The notes beneath the pieces are model-generated. The model searched no databases and was not told where the DNA came from. It saw only the letters and a list, made by a program, of their open reading frames with translations. A stretch of 64,000 nucleotides of DNA, from contig NZ_CAJHCP010000009.1 of NCBI RefSeq assembly GCF_904848625.1, forward strand, positions 310,001-374,000, written 5' to 3'. Shown here in pieces: positions 9,106 to 18,407 of the stretch. How positions within the stretch are numbered: the first letter of the stretch is position 1; every line of letters begins with the position of its first letter. The translations under genes were made by a program, and so were the position numbers. The DNA is from Paraburkholderia metrosideri. GTDB taxonomy: Bacteria; Pseudomonadota; Gammaproteobacteria; Burkholderiales; Burkholderiaceae.

Positions 9106-11007
9106 ATGGACCCGCAATTACTCGATTACTACAGCCAGGAGTTGCTCTACATGCGTGGGCTCGCCGCCGAGTTCGCGCGGGCACATCCTAAAATTGCGCG
9201 GCGTCTGGGCATGCAGGCGGGTGAAATCGAAGACGCCTACGTCAGTCGACTTGTCGAGTCGGCATCGCTCGTCAATGCGCGAATGCAGCGCAAACTCGCC
9301 GATGAGTTTCCACAGCTTTTCCAGCCGCTACTGGCGTGTGCCTATCCTGATTATCTTTCGCCGACGCCCGCCATTGGCGTAGCCCGCTTCTACCCCGGTG
9401 GCAAGGCCGGTGATCTCACGGAAGGCTACCTGGTCACACGCGGCACCGCGGCCGATAGCAATCTTTCCGAAGGCGAAAAAACGGCCTGCCAGTTCCGGAC
9501 GTCCCAGGACGTGACGCTGTATCCGCTAACCGTTTCAGCCGGACGGCTGAGCGGCGTACCACCCGATATCCACGGTCTGGACCGCCATGTGCCGCCTCAT
9601 CGCCGGGTACGTGGTTCGCTGCGCCTGCGTCTGCGTACCACGGAAGACATCCCGTTCTCGCGTTTGCAGGGGCTCGACCGGCTGCCACTGTATCTGGCTG
9701 GCGATGAGAAAATCGCCTCGCACCTGCACGAACTCATTCACACGACAGCGATTGCCTCGGTTGTCGGTGAACCTGGGCGCTTTGGCGAGTCCGGCTATGA
9801 CTTTCATGTCGTTACATCGAACGCCGTCATTCAGGAGGGGCTCGGCGCTGACGAGTCGGTTCTGCCGCTTGTATCAAAACAGTTTCTGGGACACAACCAG
9901 GTCCACGAATATTTCGCCTGCCCGAGCCGCTTCTACTTCTTCACACTGACCGGTCTGCAGGCGGGTCTGAAGCGTATCGACGGCTGCGAGGCCGAGATTG
10001 TCGTGCTGCTCGACAAGCCCACCGCTGAACTTGCCGATCACGTGAACGCCTTCACGTTTGCGCCTTTCTGCACGCCCGTGGTCAACCTGTTTCCGATGCG
10101 CACCGACAGCGTAAAAATTGCTCCCGACGCACACGAGATCCTGCTCACTCCCGTCGAAAAATTTCCCCTCAATTATGAGGTCTATACAGTCGATGCCGCG
10201 CTCGGCCAGGTGAATGAGGAATCCGAGCCGCTGACGTTCCATCCGCTGGATACGGCATTTGTCAATGATGAGGGCGCGGAAGGGCGCTATTTCACGCTAC
10301 GCCGCGAACAGCACCAGTCATTGGTAAAGAGTCGCCAGTACACCACCCACAGGCCGTACGTCGCGACCTCGACATTCCTGTCGCTCACAGGACCGGATCG
10401 CGAGCCATACGACGGTGGCGACGGAGAAGCGATCCGTTTCCTGTCGCTGGAGGTGTGGCTGACCAACCGCGAACTGCCGTCACTGCTGCGCTGTGACGGC
10501 GTGCGCGACCTGAGGTTGCGCCAGTCCGCACCGATCACTTCCATTGGCTTTGTGCGTGCGCCTGCTCCTTCCCGTCCGCCGCTTGCGCAGGACCTCAATG
10601 CCTGGCACCTGCTGGCCCAGCTCGATCTGGATCTCTCCGTCTTTGACGATGAAATCGATGAGCCCCATCCCGGCGAAGGCCTGCGCATGATCTTGCAACT
10701 GTATTCCGATAACGGCACACGGGCGCTTCGCCGGCAGGTCGACAGTCTCGTGGGCGCACGGCTCACGCCAGTGAACCGCATTGTGGCCGGCCAGCAACCG
10801 CCGATGGCACGCGTCATGGAGTGTGACCTGACATTCGATGAAAGCGGCTTCGACGGTGTGAGTCCCTATGCCCTTGGGCTGGTGCTCGAGCGCTATCTGG
10901 CGCGACATGGTTCGACGCTTTCGTTCACGTCTACCGTGCTGCGCTCGACGCAGCGCGGCCGCATCGCCGCGTGGCCGCCACGGTCCGGCACGCGCAGCGT
11001 GATCTGA
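9106..11007 (+). CDS. tssF: type VI secretion system baseplate subunit TssF
   Basis: Protein of 633 residues beginning MDPQLLDYYSQELLYMRGLA, the classic TssF (VasA/ImpG) start; the ATG at 9106 is chosen on that basis over an in-frame ATG eight codons upstream. Other typical segments are AEFARAHPKIARRLGM, YPDYLSPTPAIGVARF and NLFPMRTDSVKIAP. TssF joins TssG, TssK and TssE to form the T6SS baseplate wedge in the cytoplasm, on which the sheath polymerises. Length is normal and no frame break is seen. Unusually, tssG is not next to it but about 7.8 kb downstream, beyond a VgrG-effector module. Confidence 0.93.
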   Translation: MDPQLLDYYSQELLYMRGLAAEFARAHPKIARRLGMQAGEIEDAYVSRLVESASLVNARMQRKLADEFPQLFQPLLACAYPDYLSPTPAIGVARFYPGGKAGDLTEGYLVTRGTAADSNLSEGEKTACQFRTSQDVTLYPLTVSAGRLSGVPPDIHGLDRHVPPHRRVRGSLRLRLRTTEDIPFSRLQGLDRLPLYLAGDEKIASHLHELIHTTAIASVVGEPGRFGESGYDFHVVTSNAVIQEGLGADESVLPLVSKQFLGHNQVHEYFACPSRFYFFTLTGLQAGLKRIDGCEAEIVVLLDKPTAELADHVNAFTFAPFCTPVVNLFPMRTDSVKIAPDAHEILLTPVEKFPLNYEVYTVDAALGQVNEESEPLTFHPLDTAFVNDEGAEGRYFTLRREQHQSLVKSRQYTTHRPYVATSTFLSLTGPDREPYDGGDGEAIRFLSLEVWLTNRELPSLLRCDGVRDLRLRQSAPITSIGFVRAPAPSRPPLAQDLNAWHLLAQLDLDLSVFDDEIDEPHPGEGLRMILQLYSDNGTRALRRQVDSLVGARLTPVNRIVAGQQPPMARVMECDLTFDESGFDGVSPYALGLVLERYLARHGSTLSFTSTVLRSTQRGRIAAWPPRSGTRSVI

Positions 11008-11078
11008 GCGACAGAACTAGGTCCGGTCTTCAGCACGGCATGGCCGTGTCATCTTTGGTTTTGTGAGGGAGAGAGCCG

Positions 11079-13601
11079 ATGTACAACCCGCTTCAGAGCC
11101 GGGCACTGCAGGTGTCGTCCGATGCGTTGCCCACCTGGGGCGGCCAGCAGGTGCTTATCGCTCAGCGCGTGAGTGGTACTGAGGCACTCGGCAAGCTCTA
11201 CGAATACAGCGTGGAACTCGCAACGCTGGATTCACCGACCTGCGGCCTGTGGCAGGCGCAAGGCGCTATCAACCCCGAGCAGCTGATCGGCACGCCGCTC
11301 ACCATTTCGATTGAATTCGAAGGGAAGGGCAGTTTTATTGCAGGACTCGCGGGCAACGCGGGTGCAGCGAACCTGGGCGCAGGTACGCGAACCATTACCG
11401 GCCTGATCACCGAAATTCGCAGCGCGGGGTGTGACGACCGGCGCGCGTATTACCGCTTTACAGTCAGGCCGTGGCTCTGGATTGCCACGCAGAATCGTGA
11501 AAGCCGGACCTACCAGAACATGGACGTGGTGCAGGTCACGGAAACCCTGCTCAAGGGCGGAAATTATCCCTACCCATGCGAGTTCCGGCTCGGCGCGCTG
11601 GGCCTGAAGAACGGTGTGTATCCGAAGCGCGACTACATCCGGCAGTTCTGGCAGAGCGACTACGATTTTCTGACGCAGATATGGCGCGAGTGGGGCATCT
11701 ACTTCCTGTTCGACGGCCTCACGCTGGTGCTGTGCGACTCGCCGGGGTCGCACAAGCAACATCACAACATGTACGACACCATCCGCTATCACGCTCCTGA
11801 TGGCAAACGCATTGACGAGGAGCATATCCACCGGTTCAAGCTCTCGAGAAAGATCACTGCTGGCGACGTCACGCTCAACGATTACGACTACACACGCTCG
11901 CGTGGCCGGTTTGACGTGACGCAGTCGAAGTTCAGCAAGTCCACGTTCGACAATGTGGAACAGTATCAGTGGGGCGATTACTCGCAGCCGCTCGCGGGCG
12001 CGATGGGACTCACAGGCGACCCCAACGATTACGAGACGGAAGGCGATTACCTCGCACGCGTTCGGGTGTATTCGTTGCGTAGCAAGAAGCTGAGGGTTCA
12101 CGGCAGGGGCAACCTGCGCGGCCTGAGCACGGGCAAGACCTTCTGGCTTGAAGGGCATCCGCAGCAGGAAGCGAACGCGGAATACCTGGTGGTTTCGACC
12201 TCGCTGGACATTCACAATCCGGACGAGGTCAGCCAGACCACGGGCGGCGAGGCACAGTACAAATGCGTGACGGACTTTGTGCTGCAGCCAGCGAATTCGT
12301 TTTTCAAGAACCGGCCAACGGAGAAGCCGCGCGCGTATCCCGAGACGGCGGTGGTGGTGGGGGCCGCGAACCAGCCGGTGTGGCTCGATGGCTACGCGCG
12401 CATCAAGATCCAGTTCGTGTGGGACCGGCTTGGCAGCAGTGACGAGAATTCAAGCTGCTGGGTGCGGGTGTCGTTGCCCTGGCATGGCGGTCCGCACAGT
12501 TTCATCGCGATCCCGCGGATTGGGGATGAGCTGACCATTGGTTATCACGAGGGCGATCCGGACAAACCGTATGTGGCGGCGAGCAAGGTCAACCAGTTCA
12601 ACCAGCCGCCGTTCGAGTTGCCGAAGAACCAGGCGCTCACGGGGCTGGTGAGCAACGGCCTCGACGGGCGCGGCAACAACTTCGTGATCACGGACGATAC
12701 CCCTGGACAGTTACAGGTTCAGGTGGCGAGCGACCAGGCCAGTTCACGTCTTGTGCTGGGGTACAACACGCGGGTTGATTACCGGACGGGTCGACAGAGT
12801 GCTCGGGGGTTGGGTTGGGAACTGGCGACGGACGCGTGGGGCGTGCTGCGGGCGAATCAGGGCATGCTGGTGACGACCGAGTCTGGTGGCGCATCCGACG
12901 CGGCCAAGGCCATGAGCGAGACAGTTGACCGGCTTGGCAAAGCGCAACAGTTGCATGATGCGCTGACGAAGATCGCGCAACAGAACGAAGCACAGGACGC
13001 TCAGGGTCACCAGTCCGATATCGTGGACACGATCGCGTCGCAAAACGAACAGATTCGCGGGGCCGGCATGAACCGTGACAACCCGTTTCCGGAACTGCCC
13101 GAGCCGCACCTTGTGATTGATGGTAAGGCGGGTGTCGAGATCACCACGCCAGCAACTGTCCATGTGGCGTCACAGCAGCTAGCTGTCACGACAGAAGGTC
13201 ATATCGGCATTGCCAGTGGTCGGAGTTTCTTTGCGACCGTGCGTGACACCATTCGCCTCTTTACGCAGACCTCGCCTATCCAGCTCGTGACGGCCGCAGG
13301 TGACATCGTCCTGAATGCGTTGACGAAGTCCATCGTTGCTCGGGCGCAGAAGCAGATCCTGCTGGAAAGCGAAGAGATCCTGCTGCGTGCGAAGACATTC
13401 CGCGTCGAGTTCAGCGGCGGCTTCCTGAACATGGACTCGAGTGGCATCGTCAGCGGCACGACGGGCAAGTTCATAGCCTACGCGGCAAGTCATGCGCTGC
13501 CCGGTCCGAAAGACCAGATGGTCGATCTTTCGCCGAAAAAGGTTTGCATTGAGTGTCTACTCAAGGCAGCCAGGAGCGGCACCGCGTTGATTCCTCGCTG
13601 A
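11079..13601 (+). CDS. vgrG: T6SS spike protein VgrG (TssI)
   Basis: Protein of 840 residues. The N-terminal gp27/gp44-like region spans about residues 1-400 (LYEYSVELATLD, ITGLITEIRSAG), followed by the OB-fold gp5-like region with VWLDGYARIKIQFVWDR and WVRVSLPWHG. The C-terminal DUF2345 extension (about 640-830) predicts a beta-helical tip. It forms the trimeric spike that is loaded with effector and PAAR tip and expelled into target cells. The last roughly 100 codons are duplicated downstream (14262-14564). The end ECLLKAARSGTALIPR is shared exactly with that copy. A good purine-rich site (GGGAGAG) precedes the ATG. Sits directly upstream of its presumed cargo genes. Confidence 0.95.
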   Translation: MYNPLQSRALQVSSDALPTWGGQQVLIAQRVSGTEALGKLYEYSVELATLDSPTCGLWQAQGAINPEQLIGTPLTISIEFEGKGSFIAGLAGNAGAANLGAGTRTITGLITEIRSAGCDDRRAYYRFTVRPWLWIATQNRESRTYQNMDVVQVTETLLKGGNYPYPCEFRLGALGLKNGVYPKRDYIRQFWQSDYDFLTQIWREWGIYFLFDGLTLVLCDSPGSHKQHHNMYDTIRYHAPDGKRIDEEHIHRFKLSRKITAGDVTLNDYDYTRSRGRFDVTQSKFSKSTFDNVEQYQWGDYSQPLAGAMGLTGDPNDYETEGDYLARVRVYSLRSKKLRVHGRGNLRGLSTGKTFWLEGHPQQEANAEYLVVSTSLDIHNPDEVSQTTGGEAQYKCVTDFVLQPANSFFKNRPTEKPRAYPETAVVVGAANQPVWLDGYARIKIQFVWDRLGSSDENSSCWVRVSLPWHGGPHSFIAIPRIGDELTIGYHEGDPDKPYVAASKVNQFNQPPFELPKNQALTGLVSNGLDGRGNNFVITDDTPGQLQVQVASDQASSRLVLGYNTRVDYRTGRQSARGLGWELATDAWGVLRANQGMLVTTESGGASDAAKAMSETVDRLGKAQQLHDALTKIAQQNEAQDAQGHQSDIVDTIASQNEQIRGAGMNRDNPFPELPEPHLVIDGKAGVEITTPATVHVASQQLAVTTEGHIGIASGRSFFATVRDTIRLFTQTSPIQLVTAAGDIVLNALTKSIVARAQKQILLESEEILLRAKTFRVEFSGGFLNMDSSGIVSGTTGKFIAYAASHALPGPKDQMVDLSPKKVCIECLLKAARSGTALIPR

Positions 13602-13617
13602 ACTGGAGAACAGAAGA

Positions 13618-14253
13618 ATGAAATTGCAGCCTGGGTCATATCGCCTGCGTCATTTCAAAAGCACGCTGCTCGCCGGCGTGCTGGTCTCATGCGTCGCGGC
13701 TTGCACCCATGCGCAGACGCAGGCCTTCGTACCCGTGATCGTGCCACATCGGATTCCGCTGGATTCGATCAGCGTCAAGGCGTTGAACTATACGCCGTGG
13801 TACATCCACGAGTTCGAAATTGAAGGGCCTGAGGGATTAGGTATTCACGGCGGAGGGCCGAATATCTGGCCCGCGGAGGAAGACGGTCAGCCATCTGGAG
13901 GTGGAGCTGAAACCTGTTGTTTGACCTATCCGTCAACGTGGCGGCCGGATCTGCAACTGACGGTACGGTGGCTTGCTTACAAGGACGTCAAGAAGCTGGG
14001 GGCGAAGGCGCCCGGCTACTGGTACAAGGCGGACAATGTTCGCATTGCGCAGTATGGTGAAGAGACCGGCGGGGCATGGATGATTTTTCTTCCCGGGGAT
14101 CGTGTTCGCCTCATGATTACGGACGGCAATCACGATGGTGGTAACAATCCGAATAACCGTCCGGCTGACGACGACCCGTTGATTGTGAAAGGCGTCTTGG
14201 ATGACGAATGGAACGAGCGGTTTCCGAACGGCGTTGCACGAGGAATTAAATAA
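13618..14253 (+). CDS. DUF3304 lipoprotein, candidate Tle1 immunity protein (copy 1)
   Basis: Protein of 211 residues with a lipoprotein-type signal: basic start, hydrophobic FKSTLLAGVLVSCVAAC, with LVSC or VAAC as possible lipoboxes around residues 25-30. The mature part is DUF3304-like (SISVKALNYTPWYIHEFEI, a double cysteine ETCCLTYP, PGDRVRLMITDGNHDGG). Periplasmic lipoproteins of this kind are encoded beside Tle1 phospholipases and are taken to neutralise the effector in the periplasm; immunity here is inferred from position. GGAGAACAGAAG precedes the start. It differs from copy 2 only at residues 149-152, ETGG here versus TNYS. Its stop codon overlaps the start of the next ORF by one base (TAATG). 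Confidence 0.85.
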   Translation: MKLQPGSYRLRHFKSTLLAGVLVSCVAACTHAQTQAFVPVIVPHRIPLDSISVKALNYTPWYIHEFEIEGPEGLGIHGGGPNIWPAEEDGQPSGGGAETCCLTYPSTWRPDLQLTVRWLAYKDVKKLGAKAPGYWYKADNVRIAQYGEETGGAWMIFLPGDRVRLMITDGNHDGGNNPNNRPADDDPLIVKGVLDDEWNERFPNGVARGIK

Positions 14254-14564
14254 TGGGCGTGATCCAGCTCGTGGCGGGCGCAGGCGAGATTGTCCTGAAT
14301 GCGTTGACGAAGTCCATCGTTGCGCGGGCGCAGAAGCAGATCCTACTGCGTGCGAAGACATTTCGCGTCGAGGTCGGCGGCGGCTTCCTGAACATGGACT
14401 CGAGTGGCATCGTCAGCGGCACGACGGGCAAGTTCATAGCCTACGCGGCAAGTCATGCGCTGCCCGGTCCGAAAGACCAGATGGTCGATCTTTCGCCGAA
14501 AAAGGTTTGCATTGAGTGTCTACTCAAGGCAGCCAGGAGCGGCACCGCGTTGATTCCTCGCTGA
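14253..14564 (+). pseudogene. orphan VgrG C-terminal (DUF2345) fragment
   Basis: Open frame of 103 codons starting at an ATG that overlaps the stop of the first DUF3304 gene. From the second residues onward it is a copy of the VgrG C-terminus (VLNALTKSIVARAQKQILL, then LNMDSSGIVSGTTGKF), ending with the same ALIPR. Relative to vgrG it lacks seven residues (ESEEILL) by a 21-bp deletion and has a few substitutions (VGGGF for FSGGF). It was created by the tandem duplication and has kept its frame. It could be translated as a small DUF2345 piece, but nothing shows it has a role. It lacks all spike-forming domains. Confidence 0.8.
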
Positions 14565-14580
14565 ACTGGAGAACAGAAGA

Positions 14581-15216
14581 ATGAAATTGCAGCCTGGGTC
14601 ATATCGCCTGCGTCATTTCAAAAGCACGCTGCTCGCCGGCGTGCTGGTCTCATGCGTCGCGGCTTGCACCCATGCGCAGACGCAGGCCTTCGTACCCGTG
14701 ATCGTGCCACATCGGATTCCGCTGGATTCGATCAGCGTCAAGGCGTTGAACTATACGCCGTGGTACATCCACGAGTTCGAAATTGAAGGGCCTGAGGGAT
14801 TAGGTATTCACGGCGGAGGGCCGAATATCTGGCCCGCGGAGGAAGACGGTCAGCCATCTGGAGGTGGAGCTGAAACCTGTTGTTTGACCTATCCGTCAAC
14901 GTGGCGGCCGGATCTGCAGCTGACGGTACGGTGGCTTGCTTACAAGGACGTCAAGAAGCTGGGGGCGAAGGCGCCCGGCTACTGGTACAAGGCGGACAAC
15001 GTTCGCATTGCGCAGTATGGCGAAACAAACTACAGCGCATGGATGATCTTCCTGCCCGGGGACCGGGTGCGCCTCATGATTACGGACGGCAATCACGATG
15101 GTGGTAACAATCCGAATAACCGTCCGGCTGACGACGACCCGTTGATTGTGAAAGGCGTCCTGGATGACGAATGGAACGAGCGGTTTCCGAACGGTGTTGC
15201 ACGAGGAATTAAATAA
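14581..15216 (+). CDS. DUF3304 lipoprotein, candidate Tle1 immunity protein (copy 2)
   Basis: Second copy of the 211-residue DUF3304 lipoprotein, with the same signal sequence and the same upstream 16-bp spacer containing GGAGAACAG. The protein equals copy 1 except residues 149-152 (TNYS instead of ETGG). At DNA level about 15 differences crowd into 15021-15069, while only about four silent changes were found elsewhere in the gene. Its TAA stop overlaps the ATG of the phospholipase gene by one base, so effector and immunity translation are probably coupled. By position this is the direct partner of the effector; copy 1 may protect against a related variant. Confidence 0.85.
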   Translation: MKLQPGSYRLRHFKSTLLAGVLVSCVAACTHAQTQAFVPVIVPHRIPLDSISVKALNYTPWYIHEFEIEGPEGLGIHGGGPNIWPAEEDGQPSGGGAETCCLTYPSTWRPDLQLTVRWLAYKDVKKLGAKAPGYWYKADNVRIAQYGETNYSAWMIFLPGDRVRLMITDGNHDGGNNPNNRPADDDPLIVKGVLDDEWNERFPNGVARGIK

Positions 15217-17474
15217 TGGGCGTGAAATGGCCTGATCCAATGCCAGAGGAGGGGCGGCTCGCACAAAGCAGCAAGGCATACGCAACCGGGTTAATGCTTG
15301 TGACCGACCCTTGTATGTCTTGTCCACAGACGCTGAATATTTCCCTGTTTTTTGATGGTACGAACAACAACGACGATAATGCCATCGGCCATTGGCGGGA
15401 CTCAAAAATCAATGCCCATACAAACGTTGCGCGGTTGTTCAACGCGGCGATCGACAAGCAGGGAGACGGGGTTTTCAAGGTGTACATACCGGGGGTCGGT
15501 ACGCCGTTCAGCAAGATTGGCGAGGATTTCTACAGTCAGGACGGCAAGGCGATCGCGAAAGGATTTGATCCTCGCTGCGTCTGGGCCTACACCCGTTTGC
15601 TCAATGCGGTATATCTGGCGATCGTAACTGACAAAACTCAGGTTTTAATTCATGACGCGCCCGAAGCCAAACAGTTGTGCGACGCAGGCGGTCCCGTTGC
15701 CGCTTTCAAGCGTTATCTCGACCAGTTGGGTGCGGCACACAAGCAGGCGGTTGACGAGGCGCGCCAGCCGCAGACTGTCAAGAAGATCTGGATTAATGTA
15801 ATCGGCTTCTCACGCGGCGCAGCGGGAGCTCGTGCATTCGTGCACAAACTGGTGAACGAATGGGCCCCGGGTGGCAAGCTCGGCGACCAGGCCGGAAAGT
15901 ATGCGCTACATTACGAGGTCAATTTCATGGGGCTGTTCGACACTGTCGCCTCGGTGAACCTGCCAGACTCAACCCGGCCCGTACTGAATTTGGCACGCTT
16001 CACCGGCCATTCCGAATGGAGTCCGAAGGGTACTAAAGGAATGACCTTTGCCGCCAAGGGGGCGATGAACATTCCGCCGCAGGTTCGCTTCTGCTATCAC
16101 GCGTTTTCGATCCACGAGCAGCGTATGAGCTTTCCGCTCGATTCGATCAGGATGGGGAGCAGTTATCCTGCCGGCCACCGGGTTGAGATTGCCTACCCGG
16201 GGGTCCATTCGGATGTGGGGGGCGGTTACCGCCCTGGTGAGCAAGGTAAGGCGTGCGACGACAGGGGCGTGGGCATTGACTCGCGCAAGCTAAGTCAGAT
16301 TGCACTGCACGACATGTATATCGCAGCGCTCGAGTGTGGTGTACCGCTTGTTTCAGGTGCCGCGATCGATAACACGCCGCGTGTTTCCAATGACTTCGCG
16401 ATCGCCCCGGAAACCATCAGAGCCTTCAACACCTGGCTGAGAGCTGCGGATCCGATCAGTACCCTTGAAGATGCGATGAAGTTCGGCATGGGCCAGATGC
16501 TCAACTGGCGGACCATGCGCGCAACACCCGGAGGCGACTATGTAACCGAGCGCCTCTTTTACCAGTTCGCCAAAGAAGATGCCATGACGCCTTACCAGGT
16601 TGACGGCGCGGTAGAAAAGGCGAAGCAAACCGATCCGGTCTACCAGGCATTGAATCAGCAACTCGCGCATGCGAATCAGCAGCGCGAGGCGATTAACGGC
16701 CCCAATTCGGCCTCCAATCTCGCGGGCCTTAACGATATCAACGATCAAATCAATTCTATCAAGGCCACGCAGAAACTCCGGATCGAGGCGCTATCAGGTG
16801 AGGTAGCTCATCCCGGAGCGAAATCCGATGATCGCCCGAACACCGGGCGCCCGGGCGAACTGCCCCGCGACATCGGTACGAACGACAAGACTGATCTGCG
16901 GCAGGGGGCGGAAGAGATGCGGCTGCTGCTGAGCTATCTTTACCCCGCGCAGCGCGAGCGCTGGGCGGCGGGGCCGCCGCCTGCACTTCCGACCAGCGTG
17001 TTTCCTTCAGGTCGCGATTCGGCTCCGTCAGATCCATCGTTGAGCCTGCCACGCGTTGCGCACGACAAGCCGTCCGAATCACCGTGGATGACGATGGTCG
17101 ATGTGAGCGCCATTGCGGGACACGCCATCAGATCGGTGTTAGCGCAGAAATTCGACGCGGAGGATGACGTAGTCTCAAAGCCGGTTCGCGATGCGACGTG
17201 GTTCCTGCTGGATCACACGTCGGATACGGCTGTTAAGAATTTGAAGAGGCTGCCAGAAGGGGTCATCACGCTGTACGACGACTATATTCACGACAGCCGC
17301 TGCTGGTTCCGGCTGCCCTGGTTTCACGAATATGCACCCGGCGGTTACTTCTGGCCACGTGTCGTGTTTACCGGCAACGATGACCGGACAGCGTGGCTCG
17401 TCGATCCGATGAAGGTTGCAGTCGAACTCAATCAGGGAACGGTCATTGGAATCCCTGAATCGGAGCTTGCATGA
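15216..17474 (+). CDS. tle1: T6SS phospholipase effector, Tle1 type (DUF2235)
   Basis: Protein of 752 residues with an N-terminal DUF2235 alpha/beta hydrolase domain. The start of the domain is LNISLFFDGTNNN near residue 40, the nucleophile elbow GFSRG is at residues 197-201 (Ser199), Asp242 lies in GLFDTVASVN, and His331 in PGVHSDVGGGYRPG. This Ser-Asp-His set and order match the Tle1 family, whose members hydrolyse membrane phospholipids (phospholipase A1/A2 activity) in the periplasm of attacked cells. The C-terminal half contains a helical region (about 450-530) and a unique tail. There is no signal peptide, as expected for VgrG-borne cargo. It overlaps the immunity gene by one base and precedes the DUF4123 adaptor gene. 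Confidence 0.92.
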   Translation: MGVKWPDPMPEEGRLAQSSKAYATGLMLVTDPCMSCPQTLNISLFFDGTNNNDDNAIGHWRDSKINAHTNVARLFNAAIDKQGDGVFKVYIPGVGTPFSKIGEDFYSQDGKAIAKGFDPRCVWAYTRLLNAVYLAIVTDKTQVLIHDAPEAKQLCDAGGPVAAFKRYLDQLGAAHKQAVDEARQPQTVKKIWINVIGFSRGAAGARAFVHKLVNEWAPGGKLGDQAGKYALHYEVNFMGLFDTVASVNLPDSTRPVLNLARFTGHSEWSPKGTKGMTFAAKGAMNIPPQVRFCYHAFSIHEQRMSFPLDSIRMGSSYPAGHRVEIAYPGVHSDVGGGYRPGEQGKACDDRGVGIDSRKLSQIALHDMYIAALECGVPLVSGAAIDNTPRVSNDFAIAPETIRAFNTWLRAADPISTLEDAMKFGMGQMLNWRTMRATPGGDYVTERLFYQFAKEDAMTPYQVDGAVEKAKQTDPVYQALNQQLAHANQQREAINGPNSASNLAGLNDINDQINSIKATQKLRIEALSGEVAHPGAKSDDRPNTGRPGELPRDIGTNDKTDLRQGAEEMRLLLSYLYPAQRERWAAGPPPALPTSVFPSGRDSAPSDPSLSLPRVAHDKPSESPWMTMVDVSAIAGHAIRSVLAQKFDAEDDVVSKPVRDATWFLLDHTSDTAVKNLKRLPEGVITLYDDYIHDSRCWFRLPWFHEYAPGGYFWPRVVFTGNDDRTAWLVDPMKVAVELNQGTVIGIPESELA

Positions 17475-17508
17475 CTGCGCCAAGACATAATCCGCGCGAG
17501 GCAAATCG

Positions 17509-18378
17509 ATGAGTACCAGGTTCGCGCCCTTGCAGTCACATTTGTACGCAGTGGTCGACGCAGCGGCGAGGCCGGAAAGGATCTATCCGCTTTTGCAACA
17601 GTCAGGCAAGGCATTTCGCTCCGCCTATGCCGGTCTCCCCGAGGAGGCGCTCGGACCCGCTTCGCTGTTCGTTATTCCTGTGGATGATACGGGGGCGGAG
17701 TGGTTCAGGGAATTGGACCGGATCGACCTCTACTCGCCCTGCCTTTCGATGGTCTGGAGCTATGTTGACCTGGACTCTCTGGTCACGCACCTGCAGGCAT
17801 TCCTGTTCGCCGACATCGGCGACAACATGACGGCACTCGTCCGCTTCTTCGATCCGCGTAACACAGGGGCGGTTTTCGGTATATGGGGCGAACAGATCCG
17901 CAGCATCTTTATGTCCCCGATCGAACGATGGATGTACCGCGGGCGTCATCGCGACACGCAGAGCATCACGAATGACGCGCCAGCGAGCCAGCGAACCTTC
18001 CGCTCGATACTGATCCAGTTCGATCAGGCAGATATTGATGCACTCATGGCACATACGGAACCGGATGAACTGCTGGCAACGCTCATAGAGACGGACATCG
18101 TTGACGGGAAGCCAGCCTATTGCGAGCGGTTTGCTGATTTTCTCCCCCGATATCAGCAGGCCATCCGATGGGATCTGACAGAGCCCGCCGACCGGCTGGT
18201 CTTTTGCCAACATACATACCGCTATGGAATGTCTTTTGATCGCAACCCAGAAATCCAGAATCTGTTGTCGGGACACAAGGCGACAGGCGAGTCGCTTGGC
18301 GTTGCCATCAAACGAATTTCGGGAAGCGTCTGGGAGCAGATCGAGTACACGCGCGATTTCGGGACTGTCGAGGCTTGA
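17509..18378 (+). CDS. DUF4123 T6SS effector adaptor/chaperone
   Basis: Protein of 289 residues with the DUF4123 domain in its first half (SHLYAVVDAAARPERIYPLL, GPASLFVIPVDD, LVTHLQAFLFADIGDN, LVRFFDPRN). Such Tap/Tec proteins load a cognate effector onto its VgrG and are usually encoded between vgrG and effector or just after the effector. Here it follows the phospholipase by 34 bp, with GAGGCAAATCG before the ATG, and precedes PAAR. It is therefore the likely loader of the Tle1 protein onto the upstream VgrG. The C-terminal 120 residues are less conserved and may recognise the cargo. Confidence 0.88.
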   Translation: MSTRFAPLQSHLYAVVDAAARPERIYPLLQQSGKAFRSAYAGLPEEALGPASLFVIPVDDTGAEWFRELDRIDLYSPCLSMVWSYVDLDSLVTHLQAFLFADIGDNMTALVRFFDPRNTGAVFGIWGEQIRSIFMSPIERWMYRGRHRDTQSITNDAPASQRTFRSILIQFDQADIDALMAHTEPDELLATLIETDIVDGKPAYCERFADFLPRYQQAIRWDLTEPADRLVFCQHTYRYGMSFDRNPEIQNLLSGHKATGESLGVAIKRISGSVWEQIEYTRDFGTVEA

Positions 18379-18407
18379 CCGCCTTGTCACATCGGAGAGG
18401 AATTAAT

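Larger units (their letters stand above)
13278..15215 (+). repeat. tandem duplication of the vgrG 3' end plus the DUF3304 gene
   Basis: Unit 1 (about 13278-14252) contains the last ~320 bp of vgrG and a DUF3304 gene; unit 2 (about 14262-15215) repeats both. The units are nearly identical by eye and offset by 963 bp over the DUF3304 gene. The vgrG part of unit 2 lacks 21 bp relative to unit 1, and the loss lies between two ATCCTGCTG direct repeats present in unit 1. At each right end the sequence AATTAAATAATGGGCGTGA is shared, after which unit 1 joins vgrG sequence and unit 2 continues into the phospholipase gene. This places the duplication breakpoint. Confidence 0.95.

Noticed and set aside
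11232..12215. Long minus-strand frame inside vgrG
   Set aside because: Shadow of the conserved VgrG frame; no domain recognised.
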